Assembly: GCF_040676775.1 (NCBI RefSeq)
Contig: NZ_JBFAPP010000002.1
Location: 372,001-436,000, forward strand
Source of the DNA: Micromonospora_G sp040676775
Lineage (GTDB): Bacteria > Actinomycetota > Actinomycetes > Mycobacteriales > Micromonosporaceae
Direction: 5' to 3'
DNA: 64,000 bases
Both the position numbers and the translations under genes were made by a program. Of the stretch, positions 25,453 through 33,100 are shown in pieces. Below the pieces are notes generated by a model, which did no database searches, was not told where the DNA came from, and worked only from the letters and a program-made list of their open reading frames with translations. The number at the start of each line of letters is the position of its first letter. The stretch's first letter is position 1.

Positions 25453-26412
25453 GTGACCACGTACGGGTTCCACGCATCGCACGAGCAGCTTCCGCCGAGC
25501 GAGCTGCTGCGCCAGGTGCAGGCGGCGCAACAGGCCGGATTCAGCCGGGCGATGTGCTCGGACCACTTCGCCCCGTTCGGCCCGGAACAGGGCGAGTCCG
25601 GGTTCGCGTGGTCCTGGCTGGGCGCCGCACTCGCCACCACCGACCTGCCGTTCGGTGTGGTCAACGCACCGGGCCAGCGGTACCACCCGGCGATCATCGC
25701 CCAGGCCGCCGCGACCCTGGCCGAGATGTTCCCGGACCGGTTCTGGATGGCGGTCGGCAGCGGCGAACTGGTCAACGAGCACATCACCGGGGAACGCTGG
25801 CCGGCCAAGGACGAGCGCAATGCCCGGCTGCTCGAATCGGTACAGGTCATGCGGGCGCTGTTCGCGGGCGAGTCGGTCAGCCACCGGGGCCTGGTCACCG
25901 TCGACCGGGCGAAACTCTGGACCCGTCCGGCGTCACCGCCGCCGATCTTCGGTGCGGCGGTCAGCCCGGAGACCGCCCGCTGGGTCGGCTCCTGGGCGGA
26001 CGGCCTGATCACCGTCAACCGGCCGGTGGAACAGCTCCGACCGGTGGTCGAGGCGTACCGCGAGGGCGGCGGTGCGGGCAAGCCGATCAAGTTGCAGGTG
26101 CACCTGTGCTGGGACAGGGACGAGGAGAAAGCGCTGCGGATCGCGCACGAGCAGTGGCGTACCGGGATCCTCGGCAGTGACGTGGCCTGGGACCTGGCCA
26201 TGCCGGCGGAGTTCGCCCGCGCCACCGCGTACGTCCGCCCCGACGACATGCGCGAGCACGTACTGATCTCGAACGACCCCGCCCGCCACACCCAGTGGCT
26301 ACACGAGTACGCCGACCTGGGCTTCGACGAGATCTACCTACACCACGTAGGCCAGGACCAACGCGACTTTCTGGACACCTTCGCCACCCAAATCCTCCCC
26401 GCCCTCACCTGA
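25453..26412 (+). CDS. LLM-class flavin-dependent oxidoreductase (TIGR03885-like)
   Basis: A 319-residue bacterial-luciferase-fold enzyme. It opens with TTYGFHASHEQLPPSELL and has DHFAPFGPEQGESGFAWSW, FWMAVGSGELVNEHITGERW and a C-terminal helix FDEIYLHHVGQDQRDFLDTF. These fit the actinobacterial group annotated as probable non-F420 flavinoid oxidoreductases within the F420/FMN LLM superfamily, so the cofactor is uncertain. GTG 25453 starts 31 nt after the SARP gene and is probably in its operon. Confidence 0.85.
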   Translation: MTTYGFHASHEQLPPSELLRQVQAAQQAGFSRAMCSDHFAPFGPEQGESGFAWSWLGAALATTDLPFGVVNAPGQRYHPAIIAQAAATLAEMFPDRFWMAVGSGELVNEHITGERWPAKDERNARLLESVQVMRALFAGESVSHRGLVTVDRAKLWTRPASPPPIFGAAVSPETARWVGSWADGLITVNRPVEQLRPVVEAYREGGGAGKPIKLQVHLCWDRDEEKALRIAHEQWRTGILGSDVAWDLAMPAEFARATAYVRPDDMREHVLISNDPARHTQWLHEYADLGFDEIYLHHVGQDQRDFLDTFATQILPALT

Positions 26413-26429
26413 CCCCGCCCGCAGGGCAG

Positions 26430-26491
26430 CCCTCTTGTAGAGAATCAGGCGCAATTCGGCGCGCGATTGCCCCTCATTCTCTACGAGAGGG
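26430..26491. terminator. Long bidirectional stem-loop between convergent genes
   Basis: Arms at 26430-26445 and 26476-26491 pair over 16 bp with one mismatch (CCCTCTTGTAGAGAAT against the complement of ATTCTCTACGAGAGGG). An inner imperfect stem (GGCGCAAT/ATTGCCCC) extends the hairpin. It sits between the oxidoreductase stop and the leftward membrane-protein stop. Confidence 0.75.
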
Positions 26492-26509
26492 CCGGCCAGG
26501 GGATGGGGG

Positions 26510-27616
26510 TTAGGGGGTGGGTTGGTTGCGGTCGGCGGTGCGGCCTAGGGCGACCATTCGTAGGGTGTGCTCGCGTCGTGTCAGCAGGAGCAGGGCGATC
26601 ACCAGCGTCAGCAGGGGGACCGCGGCGAGTGCCGCCCACTGGGCTGCCACCAGGTAGATCGGGTGGCCCATGTTCATGTTGGACACCGCCCACCCGTCGA
26701 AGGTCTGCTCCACCAGCACCACCAGCGCGACGACCGGTGCGAGCAGGACCGCGATCCGCCGGCGTACGGGCCCGTCCATGGTGGTCAGCGCGGCCAGCAG
26801 CGCCAGCACGGCTGCGGCGAGAAACGCCAGGTAGAACATGACCTGAGCATCGGAACCGGAGGTCAGTTCGAGATTGCGCCGCGGCACCTTGTTGTCGTGC
26901 AGGTGGAACACGTAGAACACCGAGCCGTTCGCGCCGATGCTGTCGCTGGCGAGCCGGTTGATCAGGAAGACCGCGTCGACCGTCGCCAGGGCCAGCACGA
27001 TGGTCAGCAGTCGTCGGGTGCCGAGCAGTGCGAGTGCGCGGCGGCGCGGCGCCCGTACGGTGACCGCGACGGCGGCGACCAGCCCGAGTACGAGTTGCCA
27101 CAGGCCGCTGACCGCCGGAATGGGGTTGGAGCCGTACTGCGACGGAAGCAGGGCGATGTCGGTGAGCAGTGCCGCCCAGACGAGGACGATCGCCGGCCGG
27201 CGCAGTCCCGCCAGCAGGGCGAGGCAGACCACCGCCCAGGTGCCGAGCGGCAACCAGTCGAGCGCGCCGATTCCGTCGCCGCCGAACGGGTAGTGCTCCG
27301 GTCCCGGTGCCGGCGGGATGTTCGATATCACCGCGTGGCCGTTCACGGCGACAAGGGTGAGAGCGGCCAGCAGGCCGGTGACGGCCGCCGCGTCGGACCA
27401 GGCCCGGTCGGTCAGCCCGCGGGCGGTCCAACCCAGCCGGGCCCGCAACCCGGCGACGACCAGGTTGACGGTGTCGCCGATGCCGGGCTGCCGTTGGCCG
27501 GGTAGGGCGTCCTCCAGCAGCACGCCGAGCATCTCGTCCTCGTAGCGGCGGCGGTGCTCCCAGGGGTAGACGGCCAGCAGTCTCCGGTAGCGGCTCTCCA
27601 GGTCCCGGCCGGTCAT
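26510..27616 (-). CDS. Multi-pass membrane protein co-encoded with a PadR regulator
   Basis: A 368-residue protein. The soluble N-terminus (SRYRRLLAVYPWEHRRRYED, then EMLGVLLEDA) is a motif common to membrane proteins placed next to PadR regulators. About eight hydrophobic segments follow, such as WAVVCLALLAGL, LWQLVLGLVAAVAVTV and AALAAVPLLTLVIALLLL. It overlaps the PadR gene by 4 nt. The function is unknown; such pairs are usually stress- or drug-responsive membrane modules. Confidence 0.8.
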   Translation of the reverse strand: MTGRDLESRYRRLLAVYPWEHRRRYEDEMLGVLLEDALPGQRQPGIGDTVNLVVAGLRARLGWTARGLTDRAWSDAAAVTGLLAALTLVAVNGHAVISNIPPAPGPEHYPFGGDGIGALDWLPLGTWAVVCLALLAGLRRPAIVLVWAALLTDIALLPSQYGSNPIPAVSGLWQLVLGLVAAVAVTVRAPRRRALALLGTRRLLTIVLALATVDAVFLINRLASDSIGANGSVFYVFHLHDNKVPRRNLELTSGSDAQVMFYLAFLAAAVLALLAALTTMDGPVRRRIAVLLAPVVALVVLVEQTFDGWAVSNMNMGHPIYLVAAQWAALAAVPLLTLVIALLLLTRREHTLRMVALGRTADRNQPTP

Positions 27617-27960
27617 CCGACGCCTCCCTCGGCGAGCAGGTCACGACGGCGCAGCCGGTTGCCGGCCGTGTTCGCGTTGTGCCGCAGACGGGCGGCTTCC
27701 TCGGCGAGCCGCTGCGCGCCCACGGCGGTGAGGCGGTAGTAGCGACGCAGCCGGGACTGCACCACCTCCTCGCGCTCGACCTCGATCAGGCCCTCGGTCC
27801 GGAGCCGGTCGAGTACGGCGTAGAGGGTGCCGGCGCGCAGCTTCACCCGGCCGTCCGAGATCTCCAGGACGTCGCCGATGACGCCGTAGCCGTGCTGTGG
27901 TGTATCGGCCAGCGCGGTGAGGATCAGGAACGTCGGTTCCGTGAGTGGTGGACTACTCAT
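27613..27960 (-). CDS. PadR family transcriptional regulator
   Basis: A 115-residue winged-helix repressor: FLILTALADTPQHGYGVIGD, then AGTLYAVLDRLRTEGLIEVE and RRYYRLTAVGAQRLAEE, the standard PadR signature. It overlaps the membrane-protein gene by 4 nt, which it probably co-regulates with itself. An ATATACCG/CGGTATAT inverted repeat lies 10-30 nt upstream of its start. Confidence 0.92.
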   Translation of the reverse strand: MSSPPLTEPTFLILTALADTPQHGYGVIGDVLEISDGRVKLRAGTLYAVLDRLRTEGLIEVEREEVVQSRLRRYYRLTAVGAQRLAEEAARLRHNANTAGNRLRRRDLLAEGGVG

Positions 27961-27969
27961 AGCATCAGC

Positions 27970-27990
27970 ATATACCGAGGAACGGTATAT
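27970..27990. promoter_or_regulatory. Candidate PadR operator
   Basis: ATATACCG (27970-27977) and CGGTATAT (27983-27990) are perfect 8-bp arms around 5 nt, directly upstream of the leftward PadR start. The AT-rich outer ends fit a promoter -10 covered by a repressor. Confidence 0.65.
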
Positions 27991-28180
27991 ACAGGCCCCT
28001 TGAATCCGAGATCGGGGGAGCGCGAAGAGTGAAGTAACTTCAAATTTGCCTTAACTGCGGCTTTTTAGTGTTGATGCACCGGGCGGCCGTCTTTAGGTTC
28101 TTCCCTGCGACAGCTATCGCACCCGTCGCGGTCGACCCGCATCCGCTGCCGGGTGACGCCGCATCATCCAAGGGAGTTCC

Positions 28181-29824
28181 ATGGGCATCTCACGACGCTC
28201 GGTCCTCGCCTCCGCGCTGGTGGGAGCCGGCCTCGGGGGCTCGGCGTACCTGGCCGGACCGGCGTCGGCGGCCAGCGGACCGGGTGACGTCGTCGGGAAG
28301 ATCACCGTCGGCTACCAGGGCTGGTTCGCCTGCGCGGGTGACGGGGCGCCGATCAACGGCTGGTGGCACTGGAGCGAGAACTGGTCCCAGTCGCCGTCGC
28401 CGAGCAACAACGTGATCAAAGGCTGGCCGGACATGCGGGAGTACACGAACGTGTACCGGACCGCGTACCCGAACTTCGGCAACGGGCAGCCGGCGACCCT
28501 CTTCTCCTCGTACGACCAGCAGACCGTCGACACCCACTTCAAGTGGATGCAGCAGTACGGCTGCGACACCGCGGCCCTGCAACGCTTCAACCCGAACAGT
28601 TCCGAGGGGCCGACCCGCGACGCCATGGCGGCCAAGGTCCGCAGCGCGGCGGAACGCACCGGGCGCAAGTTCTACATCATGTACGACGTCACGAACTGGA
28701 CGAACATGCAGTCGGAGATCAAGGCCGACTGGACCGCGAAGATGTCCGTCCACACCGGATCGTCGGCGTACGCGCGACAGAACGGCAAGCCCGTCGTCTG
28801 CGTCTGGGGCTTCGGCTTCAACGACCCCGGTCGCCCGTTCGGCGCGGCGGCCTGCCTCGACGTGGTCAACTGGTTCAAGTCCCAGGGCTGCTACGTCATC
28901 GGCGGGGTGCCGACGCACTGGCGCTCCGGCAACGAGGACTCCCGGCCCGGCTTCGGTGACGTCTACCGCGCCTTCCACATGCTCTCGCCGTGGATGGTCG
29001 GGCGGATCGGCAACACCGCCGACTCGGACCGGTTCTACGCCAACGTCAACCAGGCCGACCAGGCCGACTGTGACGCGCACGGGATCGACTACCAGCCGTG
29101 TGTGCTCCCCGGCGACCTGACCGAGGGCCAGCGCGCCCACGGCGACTTCATGTGGCGGCAGTTCTACAACATGGTCCGGGTCGGCGCCCAGGGCATCTAC
29201 ATCTCCATGTTCGACGAGTACGGCGAGGGCAACCACATCGCCAAGAACGCCGAGAACGCCTCGATGGTGCCGGTCGGGATCACCATGCCCTCGCTCGACG
29301 AGGACGGCACCGTGTGCTCCTCCGACTACTACCTGCGGCTCACCGCCGACGGTGGCCGGATGCTCAAGAAGCAGTTGGCGCTGACCGCCACCCGACCCAC
29401 CCCGCCGGTGGCCGGTGGCCCGGTCGTCGGCACCGGGATCACCCTGCGCTCGCGGGCCAACAACCTCTTCGTCTCGGCCGGTGCCGGTGGCGACTCGCCC
29501 CTGACCGCGAACGCCTCCGCCGCGGGTGCGGCCGAACAGTTCGACCGGGTGGACCTCGGCGACGGCGGTGTCGCCCTGCGCTGCCGGGCCAACGGCAAGC
29601 TGGTCACCGCCGAGGACGCGGGCAACGGCCCGCTGCTCGCGAACCGTACGGCGGCCGGGCCGTGGGAGGCGTTCGCCCTGGTGCAGAACCCGAACGGCAG
29701 CGTCAGCCTGCTCGCCCGGGTCAACAACAGCTACGTCTGCGCCGAGGGCGGCGGGACTGCGCCGCTGGTCGCCAACCGGACCGCGATCGGTGGCTGGGAA
29801 CAGTTCGACCTGATCACCGTCTGA
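28181..29824 (+). CDS. Tat-exported GH71/GH99-like glycosidase with fascin-like C-terminus
   Basis: A 547-residue secreted protein. A twin-arginine signal (SRRSVLASALVGAGLGGSAY) is followed by a GH71/GH99-like catalytic region near residues 40-400: ITVGYQGWFACAGDGAPING, RFNPNSSEGPTRDAMAAKV, KFYIMYDVTNW and the late segment GIYISMFDEYGEGNHIAKNA, with acidic residues in the expected region. Residues 420-547 form three repeats (ITLRSRANNLFVSA, VALRCRANGKLVTAE, VSLLARVNNSYVCAE), a beta-trefoil of the fascin or actin-crosslinking type that may bind carbohydrate. Family 99 members act on mannans; the actual substrate is unknown. A GAAGTAACTTC palindrome lies at 28031-28041 in its upstream region. 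Confidence 0.82.
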   Translation: MGISRRSVLASALVGAGLGGSAYLAGPASAASGPGDVVGKITVGYQGWFACAGDGAPINGWWHWSENWSQSPSPSNNVIKGWPDMREYTNVYRTAYPNFGNGQPATLFSSYDQQTVDTHFKWMQQYGCDTAALQRFNPNSSEGPTRDAMAAKVRSAAERTGRKFYIMYDVTNWTNMQSEIKADWTAKMSVHTGSSAYARQNGKPVVCVWGFGFNDPGRPFGAAACLDVVNWFKSQGCYVIGGVPTHWRSGNEDSRPGFGDVYRAFHMLSPWMVGRIGNTADSDRFYANVNQADQADCDAHGIDYQPCVLPGDLTEGQRAHGDFMWRQFYNMVRVGAQGIYISMFDEYGEGNHIAKNAENASMVPVGITMPSLDEDGTVCSSDYYLRLTADGGRMLKKQLALTATRPTPPVAGGPVVGTGITLRSRANNLFVSAGAGGDSPLTANASAAGAAEQFDRVDLGDGGVALRCRANGKLVTAEDAGNGPLLANRTAAGPWEAFALVQNPNGSVSLLARVNNSYVCAEGGGTAPLVANRTAIGGWEQFDLITV

Positions 29825-29911
29825 CCCGCAGGCCGGACGCCCACCCCCCGGACAGGCATGGAGAGCGGCGCAGCGGGTACGCCGCACTCCAGCACCGGAG
29901 GGTGGGTGGAG

Positions 29912-31030
29912 ATGTCGGAGGCTGACGGACCGACCATCGGCGTGATCGGGTCGTACGGCGGCCGCAACCTGGGCGACGAGGCGATCCTCACCGGCATCCT
30001 CGGTGACGTGCGCGCCGCCCGCCCGGACGCCCGGATCATCGTCTTCTCCCGTAACCCCGAGCACACCAGCCACGCCCATCCGGGTGTCGAGCCGGCGGCC
30101 TGGGACGGGATCAGGCGGGCCGACTCGGCGGCCACCGTCGCCCGCCTCGACCTGCTGATCCTCGGCGGTGGCGGGATCCTCTACGACAGCGAGGCCCGGC
30201 GTTACCTGCGGCTGGTCCTGGCCGCCCAGGAGCGGGGCCTACCGGTGTTCACGTACGCGGTGGGTGCGGGGCCGTTGACCGACTCGACCGACTGCTCGAT
30301 GGTGCAACAGAGCCTGGACGGGGCGGTCGGGGTGACCGTACGCGACGACGAGTCGCAGTTGGTGCTCGAGGGCATCGGGGTGAACAGCCCGATCACGGTC
30401 ACCGCCGACCCCGCCTTCCTGCTGCAACCCGAGGAGTTCCCGGTGGAGTGGCTGCGCCGCGAGGGCGTACGTCCCGGCCGCCGGCTGGTCGGCATGAGCG
30501 TGCGCGAGCCGGGGCGGGCCGCCTCCCGGCTGGACGTGGACGGTTACCACCGGCTGCTGGCCCAGATCGGCGACTTCCTGGTCCGGCGGCTGGAGGCGAA
30601 CGTGCTGTTCGTCCCGATGGAGCGCGACGACATCAAGCACTCGCACGGGGTGCTGTCGCACATGACCGCCCCGGACCGGGGTCGCATCCTGCACGGCGAC
30701 TACTCGCCCCGGCAACTACTGGGGCTGATGTCGCATTTCGACATGGCTGTCGGGATGCGGCTGCACTTCCTGATTTTCGCCGCCATGTCCGGCGTACCGT
30801 TCCTGCCGTTGCCGTACGCGGGAAAGGTCTTCGACTTTGCCCAGCGGATCGGTGTGCCGGCGCTCAGCGGGCTGGCCCGCGAGGTCGAGGGGCCGCTGCT
30901 GGCCGAGGTCGACCAGCTCTGGGACGAGCGGCAGGCGCGGGCCGCGGACACCGCGCGCCGGGTCGCCGAGGTACGCGCGCAGGCCCACCTCACCAGTGAA
31001 CTCGTCACCCCGCTGCTGAAGGGCCTCTGA
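29912..31030 (+). CDS. Polysaccharide pyruvyl transferase family protein
   Basis: About 372 residues with the family signature: TIGVIGSYGGRNLGDEAILT at the start, LDLLILGGGGILYDSEARR, ITVTADPAFLL, and FDMAVGMRLHFLIFAAMSGV near the end. Members such as CsaB transfer pyruvate from phosphoenolpyruvate to cell-surface sugars, which anchors S-layer or modifies capsule. ATG 29912 sits immediately before the conserved core; an earlier in-frame ATG at 29858 would add 18 residues with a poor ribosome site. It is close behind the GH99-like gene and may share its transcript. Confidence 0.85.
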   Translation: MSEADGPTIGVIGSYGGRNLGDEAILTGILGDVRAARPDARIIVFSRNPEHTSHAHPGVEPAAWDGIRRADSAATVARLDLLILGGGGILYDSEARRYLRLVLAAQERGLPVFTYAVGAGPLTDSTDCSMVQQSLDGAVGVTVRDDESQLVLEGIGVNSPITVTADPAFLLQPEEFPVEWLRREGVRPGRRLVGMSVREPGRAASRLDVDGYHRLLAQIGDFLVRRLEANVLFVPMERDDIKHSHGVLSHMTAPDRGRILHGDYSPRQLLGLMSHFDMAVGMRLHFLIFAAMSGVPFLPLPYAGKVFDFAQRIGVPALSGLAREVEGPLLAEVDQLWDERQARAADTARRVAEVRAQAHLTSELVTPLLKGL

Positions 31031-31059
31031 CACGTTCCACGCCGGCCGGTGACGGGGGC

Positions 31060-31266
31060 TCAGGATGCCGGGCCGCGCCAGCGGTAGACCCAGGGTGGGC
31101 CGTCGTCCAGCACCGACTCCAGCTCGTACATCTCGGCCTTGGCCAGGCCGCCGTCGCCGAGGTGCGGGTGGACCAGCGGCGGGCGACCGTGCGCGTCCAA
31201 CTCGACGGTGACCACGCCACCGTCGGCCGCCCCGCCCTCCAGCGGTACCTGTGCCGTCGCTCCCAT
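31060..31266 (-). CDS. Small hypothetical protein
   Basis: A 68-residue acidic protein, MGATAQVPLEGGAADGGVVT onward, ending in VLDDGPPWVYRWRGPAS. No family is recognised. The start at 31266 gives a compact product. It is convergent with the pyruvyl transferase and lies after the GNAT gene on the same strand. Confidence 0.5.
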   Translation of the reverse strand: MGATAQVPLEGGAADGGVVTVELDAHGRPPLVHPHLGDGGLAKAEMYELESVLDDGPPWVYRWRGPAS

Positions 31267-31339
31267 GCCACCATCTAACCGCCGGCCGGCGTGCCCCGCA
31301 GCGGATCGCCCCGGTCCCATCGGGCCGCGCGGCGCGGCC

Positions 31340-32281
31340 TCAGCCGGTCAGGTCGCGGATCCAGCGCACCTCGGTCGCGCACTCCTGGTAGCCGAACCAT
31401 TTGTTGATCGCGAGCATCGGTTCGTTGCCGCTGTCGTTGTTGGTGAACGCCTCGGTGTAGCCGGCCGCGCGGGCCCGGTGCAGCGAGGCGGACTTCGCCA
31501 GCTTCGCCAGGCCCCGCCGTCGGTGGACGCGCCGGGTGCCGGCCATGCCGGACATGTAGCGGCTGCCGCCATCGGTGATGGCGAGGCTGAACGCGGCCAC
31601 CTCACCGTCCACGGTCACCACGGAGGTGAGTTCCCGGTCGTGCTCCGGATGCATCCAATACTGGCTCAACCACAGGTCGTAGCTGGTCGGCTCGACGTCC
31701 AGGTCGTCCGGCTCGTCCAGGGCCGCCTCGTTGTCGGCCACCCAGATACCGTGCAGGTCGTCGCCGAAGCTGGCGCCGGTGCGTACCTCGACGTCGGGCG
31801 GGCAGGGCGGCATCGGCGGCAGCGTGCCGTCGCCGAGCGCCAGCCGCTGGAAATGCGCCGAACGGCCCCGCCGGTAGCCGTTGCGCTCGGCGAACGCCAT
31901 CGACCGCTCGTCATCCAGCGACCAGCAGAAGTTGGCCCGGGCGTCGAGCCCGGTCACGTACGCCTCACCGGCGGCCAGCAGCGCACGGCCGGCGCCCCGG
32001 CCCCGCCGCTCCGGGTGGACGTAGATGTTCAGGTACGCCTGACCGGGCTCGCTGCTGTCGTAGTAGATCCCGGTCCGGGCACAGCCCAGGAGCTGCCCGT
32101 CCGCCTCGGCCAGCAGCAGCCGATGGTGCTGGGTCTCGGGCGCGTTCTCCACCTGCCAACGCAGCGCCCGTGGCGTCACCACGAGGTACGGCAACGCGGC
32201 GCGCAACACCGCCGCAGCGGCCTCGGAGTCGGCCTCGGCGGTCGGGCTGTCCAGGCGGAATTCGCGGCTCGTAACACTCAT
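31340..32281 (-). CDS. GNAT N-acetyltransferase with two GNAT-like domains
   Basis: A 313-residue protein with tandem GNAT folds. The first has the acetyl-CoA loop in IYVHPERRGRGAGRALLAAG (Q/RxxGxG-type), the second in GTRRVHRRRGLAKLAKSASL followed by TNNDSGNEPMLAINKWFGY. Tandem GNATs of this type include mycothiol synthase and antibiotic-modifying enzymes; nothing here identifies the substrate. The start at 32281 is preferred because residues encoded upstream are low-complexity. Confidence 0.85.
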   Translation of the reverse strand: MSVTSREFRLDSPTAEADSEAAAAVLRAALPYLVVTPRALRWQVENAPETQHHRLLLAEADGQLLGCARTGIYYDSSEPGQAYLNIYVHPERRGRGAGRALLAAGEAYVTGLDARANFCWSLDDERSMAFAERNGYRRGRSAHFQRLALGDGTLPPMPPCPPDVEVRTGASFGDDLHGIWVADNEAALDEPDDLDVEPTSYDLWLSQYWMHPEHDRELTSVVTVDGEVAAFSLAITDGGSRYMSGMAGTRRVHRRRGLAKLAKSASLHRARAAGYTEAFTNNDSGNEPMLAINKWFGYQECATEVRWIRDLTG

Positions 32282-32319
32282 GTGCTCGCACGGTACGGAC
32301 GAACCAGTCGGAACGCGCG

Positions 32320-32907
32320 TCAATTTCGGGCGGCGACCGGCGTACGCCACACCACGTTGTCGAGCCACTCCTCGATCGCGGTGGCGACCCGGCCGAGCAC
32401 CGCCGCCGAGCCGGCCAGCGGACCGGGCACGAACATCGCGTGGTCGGCGTCGGGCACCTCCAGCACGTACGGCGAGAGCTGACGGGCGAGCGCGCCGTCC
32501 CATGCCGGGTCGGCGGTGCCCCCGATCAGCAGGGCCGGCGCGGTGGCCCGACGCAGTTGCGCGGCGACCGGCTCGACGGTGAGCAGCGGGGTGAGCCAGA
32601 TCGCGGGCAGCCCCCGGTCGGCGGCGAGCGGTGCGGCGTACGTGCCGAGCGACTTGCCGATCAGCAGCGGTGGGCCGCCGGCCGCCTCGGCGGGCAATGT
32701 GTCCAGCACCGGTGACACGTGTGCGCCGACCCAGTCGAAGCGCTCGTCCGGCGGCACCTGCCTCGGCTCACCGTTCCAGGAGATCGGATGCTGGCGGGCG
32801 CCGCGGGCCTCCACCGCGTCCGCGGCGTACATCAGCAGGGGCGCCTGCAGCCCGTAGCCGCCGCCGGGGATGAGGACGGCGTTGCGCTGGTTCGTCGACT
32901 CGGTCAC
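32320..32907 (-). CDS. Small alpha/beta hydrolase
   Basis: A 195-residue compact hydrolase with PGGGYGLQAPLLMYA near the start, the nucleophile motif GKSLGTYAAP, an acid Asp in LIGGTADPAWDG and the His in VPDADHAMFVPG. The fold and triad are complete in spite of the short length. It lies 38 nt upstream of the tandem GNAT gene on the same strand and may be co-transcribed with it. Confidence 0.82.
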   Translation of the reverse strand: MTESTNQRNAVLIPGGGYGLQAPLLMYAADAVEARGARQHPISWNGEPRQVPPDERFDWVGAHVSPVLDTLPAEAAGGPPLLIGKSLGTYAAPLAADRGLPAIWLTPLLTVEPVAAQLRRATAPALLIGGTADPAWDGALARQLSPYVLEVPDADHAMFVPGPLAGSAAVLGRVATAIEEWLDNVVWRTPVAARN

Positions 32908-33052
32908 CCGGCCGAGGCTAGCCGGGCGGTGCCGGCGCTGGGGGGCGAAGCCGGCCGGCTGGGGTCCGGTGGACAGGCCCGGCGGAGAGGCGGGTTACAC
33001 CGGACCGTCCGTCCGTCGGGGTGGGTCCGCCGGCTGACTAGCCTGGGGTGTT

Positions 33053-33100
33053 AGGAAGGGACCTTCCTGCACCGAAAACGACGGGAGGGGGCCCTTCCTT
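33053..33100. repeat. GGAAGGG-CCCTTCC palindromic repeat, left copy
   Basis: AGGAAGG-GA-CCTTCCT at 33053-33068 is a palindrome, followed after about 16 nt by a second partial palindrome, AGGGGGCCCTTCCT. A related pair lies at 37159-37205, so the SNF2/SWIM pair is bracketed. The right-hand part also carries the G-rich ribosome-binding site of the SNF2 gene. Confidence 0.6.
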
